Assembly: GCA_029215795.1 (NCBI GenBank) | Contig: JARDYH010000003.1 | Location: 103,510,609-103,574,608 of the forward strand | Reading direction: 5' to 3' | DNA from: Anniella stebbinsi | Lineage: Eukaryota > Chordata > Lepidosauria > Squamata > Anniellidae | Length of the DNA: 64,000 nucleotides | Shown here: in pieces, positions 1-10,032 of the stretch | Layout: each line of letters starts with the position of its first letter | Position numbering within the stretch: the first letter of the stretch is position 1 | The notes under the pieces: model-generated | What the model saw: only the letters and a program-made list of their open reading frames with translations | Told to the model about the DNA's origin: nothing | Databases searched by the model: none | Position numbers and translations under genes: made by a program

Positions 1-2281
1 CTACCACCCATCCCTGCAGGGGTGGCGGACCTATTAAGATGGTCCGCCCTCGAAGGCTGATGGATCCTTCTGGATTCCAGAAAGCCTTGGAGGGTTCTAT
101 GGCTGGTATCGTCGACGATCCTGTAGAAGCCCTGGTCAATAGATGGAATCAAGACCTAACTAGGGCTATCGACACGATCTCCCCCAAACGTCCTCTCCGG
201 CCTGCTTCTAATAGGGCACCCTGGTATACAGAAGACCTCAGGGAGTTGAAGCGGAAAGGACGACGACTGGAGCGCCGATGGCGGAAAACTCGACTTATAT
301 CTGACAAGACACGACATAGAGAACATCTTCGTTTCTATGGGGTGGCAATACGTGCAGCGAAGAAAGCTTTCTTCTCTGCACGCATTGCGTCTGCGAATTC
401 ACGTCCAGCAGAACTGTTCAGGGTGGTGAGGGGTCTAACCCAGGCATCTTCACCCCTGAATCCGATTTTAGAGCCTTTGGTAGTTCGCTGTGATGCCTTT
501 AACGATCATTTCTCAGATAAAATCTCTCGGATAAGAGCCGACTTCGATGCCATTGTTATAGCAGAGGCTGACAGTGGAGTGTCCAGCGACTCCATGGGTA
601 GGATTACACTTGATCAGTTTCAGTTGGTGAGTACCGAGGATGTGGACAAGGTACTTGGATGTGTGAGGAGGACGACTTGCCCTCTCGATCCCTGTCCTTC
701 TTGGCTGGTTGTCAAGGGAGGAGATGCAGTTAGATCACATCTACAACATATCATTAATGCATCCCTCAGGGAGGGGAGCTTTCCATCATGTTTAAAAGAG
801 GCGGTGGTAAGGCCGCTTCTAAAAAAGCCCTCCCTGGATCCCCTGGACCTTAATAACTACAGGCCAGTATCAAATCTTCCATTTTTGGGCAAGGTAATCG
901 AGAAAGCGGTTGCCTTTCAAATCCAGGCAGTCTTGGATGACACTGATTTTCTAGACCCATTTCAAACCGGCTTCAGGGCAGGATATGGAGTTGAGACCGC
1001 TTTGGTCGCCTTAGTGGATGATCTACGCCTTAGTATTGACAGGGGGAGTGTGTCCCTGCTGGTACTCCTGGACCTCTCAGCGGCTTTCGATACCATCGAC
1101 CAGGGTATCCTTCTGGAGCGCCTGGGGGAATTGGGAATCGGGGGCACTGTGCTTCAGTGGTTCCGATCCTATCTCTCGGGCAGGTTCCAGATGGTGATGC
1201 TTGGGGATAGTTGCTCCTCAAAGAAGGAGCTGCTATGTGGTGCCATCCTTTCCCCAATGCTGTTTAACATTTACATGAAACCACTGGGAGAGATCATCTG
1301 GAGGCATGGGGTGGGGTGCTATCAATACGCTGATGACACCCAAATATATTTCTCTATGCCTTCGACAACATTGTCAGCTAAGGATAGTGTGTTTCCTCTG
1401 AATGAATGCTTGGAGGCGGTCATGGGCTGGATGAGGAAAAACAAAATGAAGCTGAATCCAGACAAAACGGAGGTGCTCACTGTCAAAGGCCCCAACCTGG
1501 GTTTGGAGGTGTGTCAACCAGTTCTGGATGGGGTTACACCCCCCCTGAAAGACTGTGTTTGCAGCTTGGGGGTACTCCTGGATCCGTCACTCCAGATGAC
1601 AGCTCAGATTGATGCGACGGCCAGGAGTGCCTACTATCAGCTTCGGCTGATATGCCAGCTGCGCCCCTTCCTAGAGTTGGAAGACCTAAAGACAGTAGTG
1701 CACGCACTGGTAACTTTGAGGCTTGACTTCTGCAATGCGCTGTACATAGGGCTACCTTTGTGCCTAGTCCGGAAACTTCAACTTGTTCAAAATATAGCAG
1801 CCAGGTTGGTACATCTAGGGGTGACCACATTACACCAGTTTTAAAATCACTTCATTGGCTGCCAGTCAGTTTCCGGGCGAAGTATAAAGTGTTGGTTATT
1901 ACCTTTAAAGCCCTTCATGATTTGGGCCCAGGCTACCTGCGGGATCGCCTTCTCCCGTACAATCCGCCCCGCACACTTAGGTCCTCTGGGAAGAACTTAC
2001 TCAAGCCAGCCAGAACTAGGCTGGCGAGTGTTACCCAGAGGACCTTCTCTTCCATCGCTCCCAGACTATGGAATGTTCTGCCGGAGGAGATTAGACAAAT
2101 TAGCGGTCTTCATGAATTTAAGAGAGTCATGAAGACTGCTCTCTTCCGGCAGGCCTATCCGGATGAATTTTAAGATGTTTTAATGATGCATTTTCTCTTA
2201 TTTTTTAATTTTTTTTAACTGTTTGTGATTTTTGTATTTTACATTGTGTTCCCCGCCTCAATCCGAAGGGAGAGGCGGGTT

Positions 2282-2322
<41 letters not shown>
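1..2322 (+). mobile_element. L2-type LINE (L2-A), copy 1, 5' end cut by window edge
   Basis: A non-LTR retrotransposon copy containing the reverse transcriptase half of ORF2, a 3' UTR (2174-2280) and a (TAA)n tail (2281-2322). Just before the tail is a GC-rich hairpin with a CCCGCCTC / GAGGCGGG stem. That hairpin is the hallmark of this subfamily and recurs at least eight times in the window. It is closely similar to the inverted copy at 6690-9770, which also shows the upstream endonuclease domain, so the rest of this element probably continues left of base 1. Confidence 0.9.
39..2173 (+). pseudogene. L2-type LINE ORF2, reverse transcriptase part, broken
   Basis: The reading frame runs from before base 39 to 1844 and then shifts near 1806-1815 into the frame ending at 2173. 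The enzyme copies element RNA into DNA at the nicked target. Visible reverse transcriptase blocks are NYRPVSNLP (about residue 272), LLDLSAAFDTID (about 344, first catalytic Asp) and YADDTQIYF (about 430, catalytic DD). The C-terminal region has LHWLPVSFRAKYKVLV and LFRQAYPDEF, typical of L2/CR1 ORF2 ends. A 12-bp in-frame deletion removes the VPQG residues of the conserved GVPQG block (LLCGAILSP here against LLCGVPQGAILSP in the copy at 6876-7877). Together with the frameshift, this makes the copy inactive. Confidence 0.9.
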
Positions 2323-2323
<1 letters not shown>

Positions 2324-2613
2324 CCAGGCTGACATGTTACCCAGAGGACCTTCTCTTCTGCCACTCCCAGACTGTGGGATGGCCTGCCGGAGGAGATTCG
2401 ACAAATTAGCAGTCTTCTTGAATTTAAGAGAACCGTGAAGACTGATCTCTTCTGGCAGGCCTACCCAGTTGAATTTTAAGATGTTTTTAATAATGTATTA
2501 GTTTTTATTTGTTTTTAATGTTTTATCTGTTTTATGGTCCTTGTATTTATATTCATTGTTGTTTCTCACCTCGATCCGGAGGGAGAAGCAGGTTAGAAAT
2601 AAATATTATATTA

Positions 2614-2647
<34 letters not shown>

Positions 2648-2650
2648 GAT
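2324..2650 (+). mobile_element. 5'-truncated L2-A LINE tail with (TAT)n
   Basis: Starting right after the tail of copy 1, this piece repeats the ORF2 C-terminal segment (RGPSLLPLPDCG region in a shifted frame), stop, 3' UTR, a decayed CTCACCTCGATCCGG hairpin and a (TAT)n tail at about 2606-2648. It is an independent, shorter insertion of the same family placed tail-to-body behind copy 1. Confidence 0.8.
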
Positions 2651-5027
2651 GGTCTGCATTTCTACGAAGATGAGCAATCAGTATATTTTAACAGTATAAA
2701 GCCCACATTTCAAACTCAGGAGAAACTTAAGTATGCATAGCCACAAGACAAATCAATTATTTAACTGTATTGCTTGCTTCTATTAGTAGGCAAATGAACA
2801 AAACCCCAGTGTTTTGATCAAATAGAACATACATATAATACAATATTCTGCCAAACAATACCACTTACCAAGTGCATTCATATGTATGTCTATTGAGGAG
2901 TAAGTCCCATTGAGATCAATGAGAGTTGCTTTTAGTTGTATGTGTATTGGATTGCAGCTTTAAACACAAAATGGTACAACGTCAACCTATAAATCTTAAA
3001 GAAAATGGATCACACTTGAGTCACCTGTCTTGAACACTGAGATTTCAGTCAAACTCAACTGATGTGTAATCATTCATTAATAATTCTTTGCTTAGAACTG
3101 CCTTTAAAAACAAGCCCTTGCCTTTATGAGAGCCAACTGTCAAACTGTTTAAAATTCTACTGAAGGAAAAAAAATGGATTAGCACAAGTGTTTATTCGTC
3201 TTCATTCTTGCCCCACATTAGTCATGGGCAACGTAAAAAATGTACAAAATGCAAATTTTATAAGAAGGTCAGAAACTGGAAGAATTACAGACGAAGTAAA
3301 CAAATCTGAAACTGGCACATATTAACATGTCTATTTCTTTAGAGACAGTTTATAAATATGGATGCCTCCTTCATTATGGAAAATTATTCATCTTAAAGCA
3401 ATGTCACAAATATAAAACACTCTATAAAATAGATATGATTGCAAGCGGGGTAAGGCCATGTACGTTGGTTTCTAAACGCAACGACACTGACTGTTTCAAT
3501 ATGGACCAGCAGTTTCAGGTGTTGCAGCTCCTTATAAAGTAAGACTTTAGAAACTACCCATAATACTATTTTATCCATTACAATCCTGTGCGAATAAGGC
3601 AAGTGACAATTGCTGAAACCTTATCCCTTACACAAGTGAGATCATCAGGGCATTTGAAATATTACATCATTATGGATGTCTGAGGCCACTTGGAAATGCC
3701 TACATCTTCTAAAGTGGGCCTGGAAATTGTGGTAAAAAGGAGAACTAGAGCTGGGCATCAGCACCATAATGATGGCACCTCACCCTGAATCTCTAGATGA
3801 CCTTCTCTAGAAGTTATGTAGATGTCAACACTTTTCATGAGGCAAGACAGAGCCCTGTGGAGCAAAGTCCCTCAGCGCTGCTTTCTGGAACTGGTATGTC
3901 AAGTGAACCACCAATACATTCTTTTAGGGGTTTTGTTTAATCTTCCTGCAAGGAGAATTTTTATTGTAGGCACTCTGTAAATCTTGCCCCTTCTACAGCA
4001 TGGAGCAATTAACTGCTGGATCGATCCTAAGGATTCATAATTTTATGAAGTATTTTCATTTCAATTTATTATACATTGCTTTGAGTGCTTTCATCACATG
4101 ATTAACACATTTTATTGTATAAATGAAGCAGCACGGACACTCAAGTGGCAAATTTTCAACTGCAAATTGATACAACTCTGAAGCTTTCTATGGAACAGAA
4201 TGAGTTGCCAATATATATGGGTATCTGAATGATCTCCCAAGTTCTCAGTGACCAGAATCTCCCAAAGCCATGTACATACAGTTTCCCCCAACCCCTCCCT
4301 TAGCAGTCTCTAGAATGATGTGCAACAGGGTAAGGGAAATCACCAATACCCTGTTTTCATGGAAGTGGTTACAGCTCATGTATAGGACTATAGTAATTAT
4401 TTCTACAAATGCTAGGGGCAGCTTTTCCTAGGTTTAGTTATTTCTTTTACATTATCATAAACATTACATTATCATGAACACTCTAGAAACAATTTTGGCG
4501 AAGGTTAGTATAGAAATATTTTAAATAAACAAATAAATTCAGAGAGGTGCACAGTTTTTGTGCAAAGGGAATCTATAAAGTCTGAGGTTTGGGCTTCCTG
4601 TGGTTTTTTTTTTTTTTTTTTACAGGAGATATGTATGACAATCATATACATCACAGAGGTGCCCCTAGATAACAAATCTGCAAAATTTCAGAAGGATAGG
4701 GTAAGGAGTTGAGTTATGATGAATGAAAAGGCTTTATGGGTTTGTTGTTGTTGAATTAATCATTTCTGCTTAATTGACATCAAAGTCAAAGAAATTTTAA
4801 GTGCCTCATCCTTGATCAATGGATGACACTTTACTGATACAATTTAAGAAAGTGTATACTGCAGAACTTGTGAATACTGTATAATGCAAGAAGAGCTTTT
4901 AACACTTGGATTAAAAAAAGAAGGGGGGAGCCCTTCACCCTTTTGTGGACAGTTTGTTGTGTTCTTGGTTGTGAGTGCTGTGGCATAGTGTTTTACTCTC
5001 TCCCTCTCTCTCTCTTACACACACTTG
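2651..5027. other. No gene; AT-rich downstream sequence with a MITE-2 remnant
   Basis: No coding potential or structured RNA was recognised. Positions 2876-2965 carry the motif agtaagtcccattgagatc followed by a GTATTGGATTGCAGC end, a diverged copy of the palindromic element called MITE-2 here. A 19-base T run ends near 4621. A CT-rich run precedes the MITE-3 element at 5028. Confidence 0.5.
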
Positions 5028-5732
5028 GGCTGAATTCGGATGACATAGTAGGCAACGGAGGGGGAAATAGCATACTGACCGTGCGTTAGGCAGGCAGTGC
5101 TCCCTAAACGACATGCTGCAGCCGGCGCTGCTCGGCACCGGCAAACGCCCCGGTTGCTAATAATGTACGGCAGCCATCTTGGTTGCTACGGCTGCTCCTT
5201 CCCCCTCCCTCAGTCCCCCAGCCGTATCCCAGCATGCACCATGAGTTCTGCTAGCTGTATAGAGCAGCCGGAGGTTTTTGGCTGCTCTGGCCGGCAGAAC
5301 TCTGGGGTTTGTTTTGTTTTGCTTTGTTTTTGTAGTTTTTGAAGTGTTGATGTGGTTTTTAAATGTATAGATTGTGTGTATGTTGTATGTTTTTGCTGTT
5401 TTAATTTTTGTATATTGTTTTTAATTGTTTTTAATCCTATGTAAACCGCCCAGAGAGCTTCGGCTATGGGGCGGTATACAAATGTAATAAATAAATAAAT
5501 AAATAGTCCACGGGGGGGGGGGGGGCTCAATTCAGATGACACTTTAATCAATGGGGCTTCAGACTAAACAACGTGCAAGCCCGTTGTTTCCCTCCGTTGT
5601 TTAAATTGCCCGATTAGCATACTGTCAGTTGTGTGTGCATTGTATGTTACTCCCCACACGACACAATAAGCAACACAACTGACGATTGTTCCCCCCCTCC
5701 TCCGTTGCCTAATATGTCGTCCAAATTCAGCC
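5028..5732. mobile_element. MITE-3 type TIR element with an L2-B insertion
   Basis: The ends are inverted repeats: GGCTGAATTCGGATGACATA on the left and GGCTGAATTTGGACGACATA on the reversed right end, followed by matching AGGCAACGGAGG segments. A shorter copy of the same family is at 60117-60345. An internal repeat of the end motif sits near 5526. A GC-rich stretch (5100-5290) precedes an L2-B LINE tail inserted inside. No convincing target duplication remains. The superfamily is not assigned. Confidence 0.7.
5290..5506 (+). mobile_element. L2-B LINE 3' tail
   Basis: T-rich 3' UTR followed by the conserved ACCGCCCAGAGAGCTTCGG ... GGGGCGGT hairpin region and an (AATA)n tail. The same tail ends the longer L2-B element at 53640-55440, which identifies it as a severely 5'-truncated LINE insertion. 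Confidence 0.75.
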
Positions 5733-6617
5733 ACAGAGTAGTGCTTGGTGCAATAACAAAACCAAAGTTGCTTGTAATTTCTGAGAACATTCCTCCCCCT
5801 TGTTCTGTCAGAGTGAGTGAGTGTTCCTTTCATTCTTTGTTTCAGAGAGAGAAGCCTAGATCCTTATTGGGCTTTACATTAAGCAGTAGGAGGGGAGGCA
5901 GCAGGGTTGCCAAGGCCAGGTAGGTCGCACAAGCTAAACTGCCTGGCTGCCTTCTTGAAGCGGATGGCCTTCTCTATTATAAGTTACTGCAGGCACCATC
6001 TTGAAAAGGATGAGCTGCCGACCATACAGTGTAACAGAGAGCCAGAAAGAAACTGCTGGGGCAACTTGATTCTGGCTGTAGGCCTGCATGTGCCTGGTGG
6101 AAGGGTTGGTGTCAGCAGCAACCCACTGAACAGCAGCAATGGGTAAAGGGATCTCCCAGTTAGTGCCGGCACAGAAGCCATTCTTGGAAGCTGCCTCAGC
6201 TGTCAAAGACGAGTGATGTATGAGTAATTAGTGGACCTAAGCACAATCTGCAGTTGAAAACCATAAATTTCTGAGCATGTGATGCAATTCCTGCCATAAA
6301 AAAACATGTTCATAAATGTGTATGAAAAATGCATACTTTTGAACAATGCACACAAACACATTTTAATAAATGGGAGAAAATGTTTGTACATTTCAAAAAA
6401 AGTGCAGAATTGATGTATGAAAAGAAAAAAGAGAAAAAGCTAGCAATCTGATATTGGCATGAGTTGGAACAAGATTTGAGGCAAAAGTTGGAGAAACATG
6501 ATAAACTTTAGTTTTGCTGACTTGCACATCTCTACCACAACCATAACCCCAAAATACAGTGAAAATGCAGGAGCAGCATCAGTTGATTGATTCCTTACAC
6601 TCCTTCCCAAAGCACAA
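5733..6617. other. No recognised feature
   Basis: Mixed-composition sequence. The open frames of 60-96 codons on both strands lack domain signatures, codon bias or splice context. No repeat family was recognised until the CR1 tail at 6618. Confidence 0.4.
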
Positions 6618-6688
6618 TGATTAGATTCCTGCATTGAGCAGGGGGTTGGACTCAATGGCCTTATAGGCCCCTTCCAACTCTACTATTC

Positions 6689-6689
<1 letters not shown>
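6618..6689 (+). mobile_element. CR1 LINE 3' tail fragment
   Basis: The motif GCAGGGGGTTGGACTCAATGG, then CCCTTCCAACTCTAC and ATTCTAT, is the standard CR1 3' end. The 5' part is missing. It directly abuts the (TAA)n tail of the inverted L2-A copy. Confidence 0.85.
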
Positions 6690-6732
<43 letters not shown>

Positions 6733-9700
6733 TTTATTTCTTACCCGCCTCTCCGTCTGGATCAAGGCGGGGAACAACAACATGATAAAATACATAAAAC
6801 TGATTAAAACATAACACATATTATTAAAACTGCATAAAAAATCCTAAAACATCCTAAAAACACCCTTAAAACATTCTAAAATTCCACTGGATATGCCTGC
6901 CGGAAGAGAACAGTCTTTATAGCTTTCTTAAATTCTAAAAGACTGTTAAGTTGACGAGTCTCCTCCGGCAGGTCATTCCACAGTCTGGGAGTGGCAGAAG
7001 AGAAGGTCCTCTGGGTAACGGTTGTCAGCCTAGTCTTGGCCGACTGCAGTAAGTTCTTCCCAGGGGACCTGAGCGTGCGGGGCGGATTGTATGGGAGAAG
7101 GCGATCCCGCAGGTTCCCTGGACCCAAACCACGTAGGGCTTTAAAGGTAATAACCAACACTTTATACTTCGCCTGGAAACTAATTGGCAGCCAGTGGAGC
7201 GATTTTAAAGCTGGCGTAATATGGTCACCCCTAGATGTACCGGTGACCAACCTGGCTGCCATATTTTGAACTAGTTGAAGTTTCCGGACTAGGCACAAAG
7301 GTAGCCCTATGTACAGCGCATTGCAGAAGTCGAGCCTCGAAGTTACCAGCGCGTGCACCACCATCTTTAGGTCTTCCAACTCCAGGAAGGGGCGCAGCTG
7401 GCGTATCAGCCGAAGCTGATAGTAGGCACTCCTGGCCGTCGCATCTATCTGGGCTGTCATTTGGAGCGACGGATCCAGGAGCACCCCCAAGCTGCGAACA
7501 CAGTCTTTCAGGGGGAGTGTAACCCCATCCAGAACCGGTTGACACACCTCCAAACCCAGGTTGTGGCCTTTGACAGCAAGCACCTCCGTCTTGTCTGGAT
7601 TCAGCTTCAGTTTGTTTTTCCTCATCCAGCCCATTACCGCCTCCAAGCATTCATTCAGAGGAGACACACTATCCTTAGCTGGCGCTGTTACCGAAGGCAT
7701 AGAGAAATATATTTGGGTGTCATCAGCATACTGATAGCACCCCGCCCCATGCCTCCAGATGATCTCTCCCAACGGTTTCATATAAATGTTAAACAGCATT
7801 GGGGAAAGGATGGCACCTTGCGGTACTCCACACAGCAGCTCCTTCTTTGCAGAGCAGCTATCCCCAAGCATCCCCATCTGGAACCTGCCCGAGAGCTAGG
7901 ACCGGAACCACTGAAGCACAGTGACCCCGATTCCCAATCCCCTCAGGCGTTCCAGAAGGATACCATGGTCGATGGTATCGAAAGCCGCTGAGAGGTCCAG
8001 AAGTACCAACAGGGACACACTCCCCCTGTCAATACTAAGGCGTAGATCATCCCCTAAGGCGACCATAGCAGTCTTAACTCCATATCCCGCCCTGAAGCCA
8101 GTTTGAAATGGGTCTAGAAAATCAGTGTCATCCAAGACTACTTGGAGTTGAAAGGCAACCGCCCTCTCGATCACCTTGCCCAAGAATGGAAGGTTTGATA
8201 CCGGTCTGTAGTTATTAAAGTCCAGGGGATCCAGGGAGGGCTTCTTTAGAAGAGGCCGTACCACCACTTCTTTTAAACATGATGGGAAAGTCCCCTCCCT
8301 GAGAGATGCATTAATAATATATTGTAATTGCGATCTAACCGCATCTCCTCCCTGGGCGACAAGCCATGAAGGACAGGGATCGAGAGGGCAAGTCGTCGTC
8401 CTCACTCGTCCAAGCAGCTTGTCCATGTCCTCGGTACTCACCAACTGAAACCGATCCAGTGTAATTCTACTCGCGGAGTTGCCGGACACTCCATCGTCAG
8501 CCTCTGCTATAACGACGGCATCTAAGTCGGCTCTTATCCGAGAGATTTTATCTGTGAAATGATCGTTAAAGGCATCACAGCGAACCGCCGAAGGCTCTAA
8601 AATCGGTTTCAGGGGGGAAGGTGCCCGGGTTAGACCCCTCACCACCCTGAACAGTTCCGCTGGACGCGAATTCGCAGACGCAATGCGCGCAGAGAAGTAA
8701 GCTTTCTTCGCTGCACGTATTGCCACCCCATAGGAACGAAGATGTTTTCTATGCCGTGTCTTGTCGGATAGAAGTCGAGTTTTCCGCCATCGGCACTCCA
8801 GTCGTCGTCCTTTCCGCTTCAACTCCCTGAGGTCTTCCGTATACCAGGGCGCCCTGTTAGAAGCGGGTCGGAGAGGACGTTTGGGGGCGATCGTGTCAAT
8901 AGCCCTAGTTAGGTCTTGATTCCATCTATCGACCAGGGCTTCTACAGGATTGTCGACGATACCAGCCATAAAACCCTCCAAGGCTTTCTGAAATCCAGAA
9001 GGATCCATCAGCCTTCAAGGGCGGACCATCTTAATAGGTCCACCACCCCTGCAGGGGCGGGTGGTAGCCGTGATACTAACCCTAACCAGAAAATGGTCTG
9101 TCCATGACAACACGGAGGTATTCATTACCTCCGCCCATAGATCCCTCTGTTCGGAACTGAAAACAGCATCAAGGGTATGACCCGCTGAATGTGTGGGTCC
9201 AGAGACCAATTGGGATAGGCCCATGGTTGTAATGGATGCCACGAACTCCCGAGCTCCACCTGACAAACCAGTCTCGAATGGGATGTTGAAGTCACCCAGG
9301 ACCAAAAGCCTGGGCGAATCCAACACCAGCTCCGAGACCAGTTCCGTGAGCTCGGCCAGGGAGTCTGATAGGCAGCGGTGTGGCCGGTACACTAAGAGAA
9401 TCCTTAGTCTATCCCTGGTCTTCAGACTCAGATACACACACTCGATGTGATTCAGTTCATGAACAGGAAGTCTGGTCAGGTTAAGATTATCCCTATAGAC
9501 CACAGCTACTCCGCCCCCCGCCCACTTTCCCTCACCTGCTCACTAACACAGTACCCAGCTGGGAGGGCCTGGACCCATGTCAGGCCACTGTCATCTCCCA
9601 GCCAGGTCTCTGTGAAGCATGCCAGGTCAGCCTCCTCATCTGAAAGAAGGTCATGGATGATATATGTTTTATTTTTAACTGACCTGGCATTACATAGGAG

Positions 9701-9770
9701 CAAGGAGAGGTTCTGTGGGTGGCCTGGTTCGTTCTCCAAGTTCCCCGAGTTAGCAGAGCAATCGGAAGTT
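6690..9770 (-). mobile_element. L2-type LINE (L2-A), copy 2, near full length of ORF2
   Basis: Minus-strand LINE whose (TTA)n tail lies at 6690-6729, followed by the hairpin, 3' UTR, reverse transcriptase and apurinic-type endonuclease. It is the inverted partner of copy 1: the shared part (reverse transcriptase through tail, about 2.3 kb) is recognisably the same subfamily base by base. The 5' boundary near 9770 is uncertain, and no clear target duplication was seen. Few lesions suggest a relatively young insertion. Confidence 0.9.
6876..9739 (-). pseudogene. L2-type LINE ORF2: endonuclease plus reverse transcriptase, nearly intact
   Basis: The endonuclease N terminus (9739-9506) has LCNARSVKNK and CFTETWL. 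After a frameshift in a C/G run near 9505 it continues (9503-9015) with LLVLGDFNIP, SGPTHSAGHTLD and SWTDHFLV, the DFN and S-D-H catalytic blocks of APE-type endonucleases. A CGA-to-TGA stop follows. The reverse transcriptase then runs 9008-7896 with NYRPVSNLPFLGKV and LLDLSAAFDTID. A TAT-to-TAG stop follows, then 7877-6876 with GVPQGAILSPMLFNIYM and YADDTQIYF. There are therefore one frameshift and two point stops over about 2.86 kb. All catalytic motifs are present but the copy cannot make a full protein. Confidence 0.9.
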
Positions 9771-10032
9771 AAGATGGGTGTGAGATATGATTCTACGAGG
9801 TAAAGAAGAGAACCTTGGTAAAGTTATTCCCTGGTTGGAAGGTAGAGATGTCAGTCACAAAAGAATATCCCCTCATCTCCTGCCCCCCTCCCCAGTGAGA
9901 ACACTAATTTGCCAACTTGCAGTGGTGATATCAGTCCCGTATATTTATAAAACTGATGGAATATTAATATTCCTAAATTTTTAGTTTTCTTTGCAATAAG
10001 CAAAGAAAAAATAAGCATAATGGCCTAGGTAG

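Noticed and set aside
5097..5342. A GC-rich first-exon or CpG-island interpretation of 5100-5290
   Set aside because: It lies wholly inside a TIR element whose ends are clear. No splice donor or coding signal is evident.
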